The notes below the pieces were generated by a model, which had not been told where the DNA came from, did no database searches, and saw nothing but the letters and a program-made list of their open reading frames with translations. Source: an uncultured Eubacteriales bacterium (GTDB lineage Bacteria > Bacillota > Clostridia > Eubacteriales > Anaerofustaceae). Taken from it: 5,960 nt of DNA. The stretch spans positions 1 through 5,960 of the forward strand of contig CADBPP010000314.1 in NCBI GenBank assembly GCA_902796565.1, in the 5' to 3' direction. Positions within the stretch are counted from its first letter, which is position 1; every line of letters starts with the position of its first letter. Shown here piece after piece: positions 1 to 5,299 of this stretch. The position numbers were made by a program, and so were the translations under genes.

Positions 1-456
1 ATCGATCTCACAGGCATCATCGGGGACATGTCCGCCATAGACATGAGCGTATACAACGATGTGCCCCTCACCCTTACGGTGAGCTATAAGGATTCCTCCG
101 ACAGCACCCATTCGGCGGGCTATACCCTGAGGGGCATGTATTCCCCGGGGATCGCAGCATACACGGAGTACGACCGGCCTTCGAAGACCATCACCGTCAG
201 GACGGACGGCCTCTCCCCGGGTACGCTGTTCTACAGGATAGAGTTCTTCGTATCGGATTCCGCGGAGTCCCGCGGGACCTCCTGCGTCACAATAGAGGAT
301 CCGGTATTCACCGATGACGCAGGAGCGCTCATATTCACCTACGCTCCGGCGGACATCGAAACATACTACAACAAATATGTCCACGCGGTGGTCACGGTGA
401 TGACCTACGACAACTACATGAGGTTCGTGATGGGCCCCGAATACATCATGGAATGA
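1..456 (+). CDS. C-terminal fragment of an unrecognised, beta-rich (possibly Ig/fibronectin-like) protein
   Basis: The frame is open to the first base of the window, so these 151 residues are probably the C-terminal end of a larger protein. The first in-window ATG (position 28) has only a weak GGGG upstream and need not be the start. I do not recognise the family. The segment alternates short hydrophobic beta-strand-like stretches with polar turns, is rich in Thr, Ser, Tyr and Asp, and contains a single Cys. It includes the phrase LSPGTLFYRIEFFVSD, which resembles the loop and F strand of fibronectin type III or Ig-like domains. That would fit an extracellular or structural protein, but this is an inference from composition only. 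It has no transmembrane helix and no sorting signal at the C terminus. The stop lies 44 nt before the mechanosensitive channel gene, with no terminator between, so the two may be co-transcribed. Coding status is fairly certain; function is unknown. Confidence 0.6.
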   Translation: MDLTGIIGDMSAIDMSVYNDVPLTLTVSYKDSSDSTHSAGYTLRGMYSPGIAAYTEYDRPSKTITVRTDGLSPGTLFYRIEFFVSDSAESRGTSCVTIEDPVFTDDAGALIFTYAPADIETYYNKYVHAVVTVMTYDNYMRFVMGPEYIME

Positions 457-489
457 TTTGAAAACAATGATACGACCAAAGGACAGATC

Positions 490-494
490 GGAGG
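490..494 (+). promoter_or_regulatory. Shine-Dalgarno GGAGG selecting a TTG start
   Basis: GGAGG sits 6 nt before the TTG at 501. The next Met in the frame is residue 28, which would remove the first membrane segment and has no comparable ribosome site. This supports TTG as the true start of the channel gene. Confidence 0.7.
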
Positions 495-500
495 CATAAC

Positions 501-1439
501 TTGAAAAAGACAGGCATACTCATAAAAGTCACAGTCATAACGCTGATACTGGTGCTTATCGTGCTGGCGGGAAACACGAACATGCTGAGATTTCTCGGAA
601 GCGATGTTCCAAGGCTGTTCCGGGAGGCCATGAGCCACCTCTCGAAGGGCGGGACCTTCGCCATAAGCCTTCCCAGACTCATAGCGGCTTTCACGGCAAT
701 GCTTTTCTGCATACTGGTGAGCACCCTGCTCAACTGGGGTATCGACCGGGTCAGCAGCCGCTCGAAGGAGAGAAGAGTGAAAACGGTCACTTCGATCCTC
801 AGGAGCCTTGTAAAGTGGCTGGTGACGATAATCGGCTTCATCTGGATATTCACCATCTTCGGGTTCAACACCTCCGCGGCCTTCGCCGGAGTCGGGATCA
901 TTGCCCTGGTCATAAGCTTCGGAGCCCAGAGCCTGGTGGAGGACGTGGTGACCGGGATCTTCATAATGTTCGAGGGAAGCTTCAACGTCGGCGACGTGAT
1001 AGTCATCGACGATTTCAGGGGAGTGGTCAGAAACATCGGCGTAAGGACCACCTCCATAGAGGATACCGGCGGAAACGTCAAGGTGGTCAACAACTCCGAT
1101 ATCCGCAACTTCCAGAACCGCAGCGTCAATTATTCCAGGGCGATCTGCGATGTGAACATCTCCTACTACGCGGACATCCCAAAAGCCGAAGGAGTGATCC
1201 GCAAGGTGTCCGCGAAGCTCTTTTCGGAGATGGGGGATATTTTCGTCAACGAGCCTGAGTACCTGGGAGTGCAGGAGCTGGGGGATTCCGGCGTGACCCT
1301 CAGGATCGGAGCCACGGTGGACGAGCAGAACATCTTCATCGCGCAGAGGATCCTCAACCGGGAGATAAAGCTCGCCTTCGACAAGAGCAATATAGAGATC
1401 CCCTTCATGCAGGTCGTCGTGCACAAGAGCAAGAACTGA
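501..1439 (+). CDS. MscS-family small-conductance mechanosensitive ion channel
   Basis: This is a 312-residue membrane channel of the kind that opens under membrane tension to release solutes during hypo-osmotic shock. Three hydrophobic segments are visible at about residues 5-23, 53-78 and 98-120. They are followed by the pore-lining TM3 region at about 125-157 (GVGIIALVISFGAQSLVEDV), which shows the Gly/Ala spacing typical of MscS. The soluble beta domain follows, with FNVGDVIVIDDFRGVVRNIG (161-180), and then NNSDIRNFQNRS at 197-208, corresponding to the MscS stretch of the form 'IPNG.I...N.S'. The C-terminal alpha/beta domain ends in IPFMQVVVH (300-308), a typical family ending. Length matches the short YkuT/YggB-type members. 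It starts with TTG, supported by GGAGG 6 nt upstream. The preceding gene ends 44 nt away without a terminator. Family assignment is secure; the exact gating class is not known. Confidence 0.93.
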   Translation: MKKTGILIKVTVITLILVLIVLAGNTNMLRFLGSDVPRLFREAMSHLSKGGTFAISLPRLIAAFTAMLFCILVSTLLNWGIDRVSSRSKERRVKTVTSILRSLVKWLVTIIGFIWIFTIFGFNTSAAFAGVGIIALVISFGAQSLVEDVVTGIFIMFEGSFNVGDVIVIDDFRGVVRNIGVRTTSIEDTGGNVKVVNNSDIRNFQNRSVNYSRAICDVNISYYADIPKAEGVIRKVSAKLFSEMGDIFVNEPEYLGVQELGDSGVTLRIGATVDEQNIFIAQRILNREIKLAFDKSNIEIPFMQVVVHKSKN

Positions 1440-1451
1440 GAGGAAACTTTA

Positions 1452-1464
1452 AGGGCATGGCCCT
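1452..1464. other. Short GC hairpin downstream of the channel gene
   Basis: AGGGC-ATG-GCCCT forms a perfect 5-bp stem with a 3-nt loop, flanked by TTA and GAA that could add two A-T pairs around a mismatch. No T run follows on the plus strand, so it is at best a weak or factor-assisted 3' end for the channel transcript. It may simply stabilise the mRNA end. Confidence 0.35.
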
Positions 1465-1477
1465 GAAAGCATATATC

Positions 1478-1500
1478 AAAAAAGGGACCCGCCCGGTCCC
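1478..1500 (-). terminator. Rho-independent terminator reading on the minus strand
   Basis: GGGACC and GGTCCC form a perfect 6-bp stem around a 5-nt loop. On the plus strand six A residues (1478-1483) precede the stem. Read on the minus strand, they become a six-U tract directly after the hairpin, the classic intrinsic terminator layout. On the plus strand no U tract follows. The neighbouring genes on both sides are plus-strand, so if active it would stop antisense transcription rather than end a coding transcript. Confidence 0.5.
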
Positions 1501-1525
1501 GCATATCTGAACAAGGAGGAAACAT

Positions 1526-2131
1526 ATGGACTTTACCAAGACTGCAGACAATCTTAAGGCATGCGGCTACACAGTGGAATGTTTTGAGAATTCCAAGGAC
1601 GCGTGCGCGTATCTCGCTTCCCAGATCCAGGGAAAGACCGTCGGCATCGGCGGCTCCGCGACAGTGGAGGAGATGGGGCTCTATGACGCCCTCAAGGAAG
1701 GCAACACGGTATACTGGCACTGGAAACCCACCGAGGAGCTTCCCGCCAACGTACAGAGAAAGAAGGCCACCCTGGCGGATATCTACATCTCCAGCGTGAA
1801 CGGCCTTGCGGAGACCGGCGAGATCATCAACATCGACGGCAACGGCAACAGGGTCGCTTCCATCATTTACGGACATGAAAAGGTCTACCTCGTGGTGGGC
1901 AGAAACAAGATCGCTCCCGATTACGACGGAGCCCTCTTCCGCGCGAAGAACATCGCCGCTCCGAAGAATGCCCAGAGGATGAACATGAAGACCCCCTGCG
2001 CGAAGGAAGGCGACAAGTGCTATGACTGCAAGGGACCCGCAAGACTGTGCAAGGCCCTGACAGTCCTTTACTGCAAGCCCAATTCACAGCCCATCGAGGT
2101 CATCCTCATCAACGAGGATCTCGGTTACTGA
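1526..2131 (+). CDS. LUD-domain protein (LutC/YkgG-like, lactate-utilisation family)
   Basis: This 201-residue protein fits the stand-alone LUD (DUF162) family common in Clostridia. Visible landmarks are the Gly-rich motif VGIGGSATVEEMGL (39-52), the conserved ITSVNG-like stretch SSVNGLAETGEIINIDGNGN (89-108), and the hydrophobic core KVYLVVGRNKI (119-129). The C terminus carries five cysteines at 158, 165, 168, 175 and 183, ending in the typical EVILINEDLGY. LutC is part of the LutABC lactate oxidation system, but no lutA or lutB homologue lies beside it here, so the exact substrate is unknown. It has no signal peptide or membrane segment, so it is probably cytoplasmic. The start is clear: AAGGAGGA (1513-1520) lies 5 nt before the ATG. 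It is likely the last gene of its transcript, as a strong hairpin follows 20 nt after the stop. The family call is confident; involvement in lactate metabolism is only suggested. Confidence 0.9.
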   Translation: MDFTKTADNLKACGYTVECFENSKDACAYLASQIQGKTVGIGGSATVEEMGLYDALKEGNTVYWHWKPTEELPANVQRKKATLADIYISSVNGLAETGEIINIDGNGNRVASIIYGHEKVYLVVGRNKIAPDYDGALFRAKNIAAPKNAQRMNMKTPCAKEGDKCYDCKGPARLCKALTVLYCKPNSQPIEVILINEDLGY

Positions 2132-2151
2132 TTCCGGTAAACAAAAGAAGA

Positions 2152-2178
2152 AAAGAGGAGGCGGAAAGCCTCCTCTTT
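2152..2178. terminator. Bidirectional intrinsic terminator between convergent genes
   Basis: AAAGAGGAGGC and its exact reverse complement GCCTCCTCTTT form a perfect 11-bp stem with a GGAAA loop. On the plus strand it follows the LUD gene, with the U-rich part lying inside the stem (CUCUUUG). On the minus strand it follows the membrane-protein gene, which ends at 2201, and is succeeded by a T-rich run (TCTTCTTTTGTTT, 2151 down to 2139). The hairpin therefore probably ends both transcripts, with the better U tract in the minus direction. Confidence 0.8.
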
Positions 2179-2200
2179 GTCATGTCCGGGGAAATATCCG

Positions 2201-3043
2201 TCACAGGGAGATGCCGGCAAAGCCCAGGATAAGTCCCGTTATCACCGAGAGAAGATACAGCCAGAAGACGGTGAAGATGTTCTCCCTGAGATTTTTGTTG
2301 TTGCGGAACAATACCAGCAGGGCCACTCCCGAATTGGCGCACAGCCCCGCTATCAGAAGGGATGAGGAGATCATTCCGTTCAGGAACATTTCTGTTATAA
2401 TGACTGAGGCGGCGCAGTTTGGGATCAGCCCCACCAGAGGGATCACAAGAAGGCTCATCACCGGATTGCCTGAGAAGATGTTTCTTATGGCATCGCTTCC
2501 GGCGTATCCCATGAGAAGGTTCAGAGCCAGGCTCACGGCCCCGATGAACAGGGCGATATTCAGGGTATGCTTCAGGGCGGACCGCAGGATCCCGTCCTCT
2601 TCGCAGTTGCAGTTCTCATTGCGGCAGGCATCGGCTATCGAGGAAGTGTTCTTCTTTCCGAGCGCCAGCTGGGTAACAAGTCCCGCAATGACGGCGACGG
2701 CAATCTTGAGAGCGAGGATCTTCAGCATGCGGACAGGCTCCATGGCGCTGGAGATCATAAGGGGCAGCATCTCGTCGGAAGTGGAGAAGAATACCGTGAT
2801 GAGGGTGGCGTAGGAGAGCACTCCTCCGCAGTACAGCTCCGCGGCGGAGGCGGAAAAGCCGCACTGGGGGATGGCCCCGATCAGGGCGGCCAGGGGAATG
2901 CCCCAGCGGTTTCTGACGATCAGGCCGGTGCTTTTGCCGGCAAAGCGGTCCTCGAAGTATTCCATCAGAAGATATGTGACGAAAAGAAGCGGCAGGAGCT
3001 TTGCCAGATCCGTTAACGTATCAATGAGTATGTCAGCGAACAT
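2201..3043 (-). CDS. Polytopic membrane protein, putative heavy-metal/manganese exporter (ArsP_2-like)
   Basis: This 280-residue protein has about eight hydrophobic segments and resembles the family called putative 10TM heavy-metal exporter (ArsP_2) or putative manganese transporter. Two halves carry matching signatures: IPQCGFSASAAELYCGGVLS (58-77) and IPNCAASVIITEMFLNGMIS (207-226). Each has a Cys after I-P-Q/N and is followed by a long hydrophobic helix, suggesting an internal duplication with inverted topology. Between the halves, around residues 129-150, is a hydrophilic loop with three cysteines (140, 145, 147) and several acidic residues, which could bind a metal. The substrate cannot be read from sequence; efflux of a metal or metalloid is an inference from the family. 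GAGAGG (3055-3050) precedes the ATG by 6 nt, and an extended -10 promoter lies just upstream. It is a single-gene unit, divergent from the FkbM gene and ending at a shared terminator. Confidence 0.8.
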   Translation of the reverse strand: MFADILIDTLTDLAKLLPLLFVTYLLMEYFEDRFAGKSTGLIVRNRWGIPLAALIGAIPQCGFSASAAELYCGGVLSYATLITVFFSTSDEMLPLMISSAMEPVRMLKILALKIAVAVIAGLVTQLALGKKNTSSIADACRNENCNCEEDGILRSALKHTLNIALFIGAVSLALNLLMGYAGSDAIRNIFSGNPVMSLLVIPLVGLIPNCAASVIITEMFLNGMISSSLLIAGLCANSGVALLVLFRNNKNLRENIFTVFWLYLLSVITGLILGFAGISL

Positions 3044-3063
3044 TGTAAACCTCTCAGATTACT

Positions 3064-3072
3064 ATTATATCA
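3064..3072 (-). promoter_or_regulatory. Extended -10 promoter for the membrane-protein gene
   Basis: Read on the minus strand, the sequence is TGATATAAT, a perfect TGN-TATAAT extended -10 element. No good TTGACA-like -35 box is present 16-18 nt upstream, which is common for extended -10 promoters. Initiation about 7 nt downstream would give a leader of about 14 nt that still contains the GAGAGG ribosome site. Confidence 0.6.
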
Positions 3073-3074
3073 CA

Positions 3075-3080
3075 GATAAT
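3075..3080 (+). promoter_or_regulatory. Possible -10 element for the FkbM gene
   Basis: GATAAT lies 30 nt before the ATG at 3111 in the 67-nt divergent intergenic region. No recognisable -35 box is correctly spaced, so this is a weak prediction. It overlaps the region upstream of the opposite promoter, so the two transcripts could compete for polymerase. Confidence 0.3.
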
Positions 3081-3110
3081 GCAAAAGAGCCTTCGGGACA
3101 GGAGGTATAA

Positions 3111-4148
3111 ATGGCGGTTTCTTTCTGGGACAGGATAAAGGAAGAAAAGAAGCCGGTGGTCATCTACGGCACCGGAAACGGAGCCGACAGGCTCATCGAC
3201 CGGCTCAGACTCGGGGGGATCAAGGTCGGCGGCGTCTTCGCCAGCGACGGTTTCGTCAGGGACCGCTCCTTCAGGGGCTTTAAGGTCATGTCCCTTTCCG
3301 GGGCAAGGGAGCTCTTCGGGGATGACATGCTGATACTTCTGGGGTTCGGAAGCGACAGGGCCGATGTGGTAAGCTCCGTGAAAAAGCTTTCGGGGGAGCT
3401 GAGGGTAGCCTGTCCCAGGATACCCCTCTATGACGACGTCTTCATTGATTCCTCCTTCATACCCCTGATGCGGGAGCGTTTCGCCTCTCTTGCCGGAAGG
3501 CTTGCCGACGAAGAGTCACGAAGGACTCTTTCCGCCATAGAGGATTACAGGATAAGCGGGGATCTTCAGTATCTTTTCGGATGTGAGGGCAGTGAGGACG
3601 ATACTTTCCGCAGCGTCCTCGATCTCTGCGGCAGCGAGGACTACTGGGACATCGGCGCCTACAGGGGAGATACGATAGACCTTTTCCTGAAGCATGCGGG
3701 AACATTTTCATCCATAGGCGCCGTTGAGCCTGACGGCAAAAGCTTTGAAAAACTGACGGAACATACGGCCGGGATTGAGAACGTCAGTCTTTTCAATGTC
3801 TTCTGTTCGGACGTATCCGGCACCGAAAATTTTTCATCGGGCAGCGGCAGGGGCTCTTCCTCCGGCAGGGGCAGACCTGTCGTCAGCGGCACGCTCGATG
3901 AGCTGACGGGAGGAGGCCGGGTCAGCTTTCTGAAGATAGACGCCGAGGGAGCGGAAGAAAAGGTGCTCATGGGTGGCTGCGGGACGATAGAGAAATACCG
4001 CCCGAAAATGAAGATAGCCGTTTATCACAGGGCAGACGACATCTGGCGCATACCCGAAGTGATAAACGGCATCCGCGACGATTACCGCATATATCTGAGA
4101 CATTATCCGGCATTCCCGGACTGGAACACCGAGATGATCTTCGTGTGA
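3111..4148 (+). CDS. FkbM-family SAM-dependent methyltransferase with N-terminal Rossmann-like segment
   Basis: The 345-residue product has two parts. Residues 14-110 begin with VVIYGTGNGADRLIDRL, a Gly-rich nucleotide-binding-like turn, and resemble the small Rossmann segment found ahead of some sugar-modifying enzymes. Residues 165-345 are an FkbM-type methyltransferase: DIGAYRGDT (180-188) is the SAM-binding motif I, EPD (206-208) is the acidic motif II region, KIDAEGAE (275-282) is the family signature, and RPKMKIAVYH (297-306) with YLRHY (328-332) completes the fold. Family members usually O-methylate sugars or polyketide-type hydroxyls; the substrate here is unknown. A Ser/Gly/Arg-rich low-complexity stretch (241-255) interrupts the domain between motif II and the signature. 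AGGAGGT (3100-3106) precedes the ATG by 4 nt. There is no glycosyltransferase or polysaccharide gene beside it in the window. Its stop directly abuts that of the convergent UPF0280 gene. Confidence 0.88.
   Translation: MAVSFWDRIKEEKKPVVIYGTGNGADRLIDRLRLGGIKVGGVFASDGFVRDRSFRGFKVMSLSGARELFGDDMLILLGFGSDRADVVSSVKKLSGELRVACPRIPLYDDVFIDSSFIPLMRERFASLAGRLADEESRRTLSAIEDYRISGDLQYLFGCEGSEDDTFRSVLDLCGSEDYWDIGAYRGDTIDLFLKHAGTFSSIGAVEPDGKSFEKLTEHTAGIENVSLFNVFCSDVSGTENFSSGSGRGSSSGRGRPVVSGTLDELTGGGRVSFLKIDAEGAEEKVLMGGCGTIEKYRPKMKIAVYHRADDIWRIPEVINGIRDDYRIYLRHYPAFPDWNTEMIFV
3843..3878 (+). repeat. Imperfect 18-nt tandem duplication inside the FkbM gene
   Basis: Two adjacent 18-nt units (3843-3860 and 3861-3878) share the core CGGCAGGGGC at 3845-3854 and 3863-3872. 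In frame, they encode the repeated peptide SGRG within a Ser/Gly/Arg-rich stretch. The arrangement suggests local slippage or an expanding linker in a surface loop of the methyltransferase. Confidence 0.55.
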
Positions 4149-4883
4149 TCAGAGACTTAGGACCCGTACTTCCAGGTCGCCGAGGAAGCCTATGCGGTCA
4201 TCCACGACAGCGGCGGCACCGATGATCCCCTCGATCCCCATTATCTCTTCCAGGGCCCGTTCTATCCTGGAGGGGTCCTTGAGGAGATTCCCCAGCCTTG
4301 TGGCGGCGGCGTCCGCCAGGGCCGTATCCGGGCTCACGGCGACGGCGGCCTGGGACGAACCGAAGCTGAGGGAGTGGCCGTAGGTGCCGCTGGAGGTGCA
4401 TACGCCGATGCCCTCCGAGGCGTCGGCGGCGATGCCCAGCTTTCCCGACAGGACGCTGCCGGGAGCATATATGCCCACGTTCACGGGGGAGGAGCTTCGC
4501 ATGAAGATGTCTCCTCCGTTCTCAACTATCACCGTATCGGTCATAAGGAGGAGCTTTTTCCCGACATACTCGCTGATCATGCCCGCGACGGCTGCCATGG
4601 GACCCACGCGGCAGAGCTTCCCCGCGTTTTTCATCACGCGGATCTCTTCCGGATCGTCATCGAAAATATCTATGGGCCTCAGAGAGCTTTTAAATGAGCT
4701 GTCCTTTTTTATCGCTTCCTCAATGACGAGACGGATCTCTCTGATATATTTCAAAGCCTCCCCGGAAAGATCCTTCGCCGAAGCGATGAAGAGATCCGTC
4801 TCATCCAGGGTCACCCGGAAGCGGGTAAGTCCCTCGTTTTGAGTGCGGCTGCGGTATACGTCCCTGTTGAGGTAGGGATCCAT
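4149..4883 (-). CDS. UPF0280 (COG2122) protein, homocysteine/sulfide-assimilation operon
   Basis: The family is recognised by GIGVCTSSGTYGHSLSFG (158-175), followed by DAAATRLGN (191-199), and by CRVGPMAAVAG (91-101) and VIVENGGDIFM (118-128). The family has an ApbE-like fold. COG2122 protein MA1715 of Methanosarcina acetivorans has been linked genetically to efficient sulfide assimilation. Here the gene is third in an operon with the DUF39 and NIL-ferredoxin genes, so a role in homocysteine formation is a strong contextual inference; its biochemical activity is not established. An upstream ATG at 4931 would add 16 residues, but that would overlap the previous gene by 49 nt. I chose the ATG at 4883, which forms a TGATG stop-start overlap and gives 244 residues. 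It also places the RDVYRSR motif near the N terminus, as is usual in the family. No clear Shine-Dalgarno precedes it, suggesting translational coupling. Confidence 0.88.
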   Translation of the reverse strand: MDPYLNRDVYRSRTQNEGLTRFRVTLDETDLFIASAKDLSGEALKYIREIRLVIEEAIKKDSSFKSSLRPIDIFDDDPEEIRVMKNAGKLCRVGPMAAVAGMISEYVGKKLLLMTDTVIVENGGDIFMRSSSPVNVGIYAPGSVLSGKLGIAADASEGIGVCTSSGTYGHSLSFGSSQAAVAVSPDTALADAAATRLGNLLKDPSRIERALEEIMGIEGIIGAAAVVDDRIGFLGDLEVRVLSL

Positions 4884-4885
4884 CA
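4881..4885 (-). promoter_or_regulatory. TGATG stop-start overlap (translational coupling)
   Basis: On the minus strand the TGA stop of the ferredoxin gene (4885-4883) shares one base with the ATG of the UPF0280 gene (4883-4881). No purine-rich ribosome site is seen in the preceding 16 nt (AGAACGGACTTCGCG), so ribosomes finishing the first gene probably reinitiate on the second. Confidence 0.6.
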
Positions 4886-5296
4886 CGCGAAGTCCGTTCT
4901 GACGGAATTGGTGGGACAGGCGCTGACGCACATCTCACAGACTACGCAGTTCTCATTGTTGAAGCTGAGGGTGGCGGTCACGGGGTCCAGGCTAAGGGCC
5001 TGGTGGGTGCATACGGCGGTGCATGTGCCGCAGTGCACGCAGCTGAGCTCATCCCATACGATGGCTTTGGTGAGGGTCTTCACGGACACCCCTTTGGACG
5101 AAGCGTATTCCAGTCCCTTTCTGATGTCCTCCTCCTCTCCTGTCAGTTCCAGTATGGTCCTTCCGCCCTCGCCGGGCCGGATATCCGCCTGGAGGATGGA
5201 GAACACTATATCGTAATCCTTGGCGAGATAGTAGATCATGGGCTCGCTGGCGGAGCTCTGGTCGAAACGAAGCAGTACTTTTACAGATCTTTTCAT
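4883..5296 (-). CDS. NIL-domain 2x[4Fe-4S] ferredoxin-like protein (homocysteine biosynthesis)
   Basis: This 137-residue protein has an N-terminal NIL domain (about 3-76; starts RSVKVLLRFD), a small ACT-like fold also found at the end of methionine-import ATPases. A C-terminal ferredoxin domain with two clusters follows. The cluster ligands are C86, C89, C92, C96 and C117, C120, C123, C127, both in the order CxxCxxCxxxC. The second ends in the classical CP, while in the first Cys96 is followed by Thr instead of Pro. The homologue MA1822 in Methanosarcina acetivorans acts with a DUF39 protein to make homocysteine from aspartate semialdehyde and sulfide; electron delivery or sulfur handling is the expected role. 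The protein is probably cytoplasmic. AAGGGA (5308-5303) lies 6 nt before the ATG, and the gene starts 3 nt after the DUF39 stop, so co-transcription is nearly certain. Confidence 0.92.
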   Translation of the reverse strand: MKRSVKVLLRFDQSSASEPMIYYLAKDYDIVFSILQADIRPGEGGRTILELTGEEEDIRKGLEYASSKGVSVKTLTKAIVWDELSCVHCGTCTAVCTHQALSLDPVTATLSFNNENCVVCEMCVSACPTNSVRTDFA

Positions 5297-5299
5297 CGA

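Noticed and set aside
414..1424. A 336-codon minus-strand open frame opposite the mechanosensitive channel gene
   Set aside because: It is longer than the channel gene but is rich in His, Asp and Glu with no recognisable motif, and it mirrors a well-supported MscS gene. It is a compositional shadow of a GC-rich coding region.
2211..2813. A 200-codon plus-strand open frame across the exporter gene
   Set aside because: The opposite frame encodes a clear polytopic membrane protein with ribosome site and promoter; this frame is Arg/Ser-rich and has no family signature.
3511..3530. Perfect 7-bp inverted repeat AAGAGTC / GACTCTT with a 6-nt loop
   Set aside because: It lies inside the FkbM coding frame, is followed by only a short T run, and is probably a chance consequence of coding sequence.
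4884..4931. N-terminal 16-residue extension of the UPF0280 protein
   Set aside because: It lies wholly within the ferredoxin coding region, has no ribosome site, and the TGATG start fits the family N terminus better.
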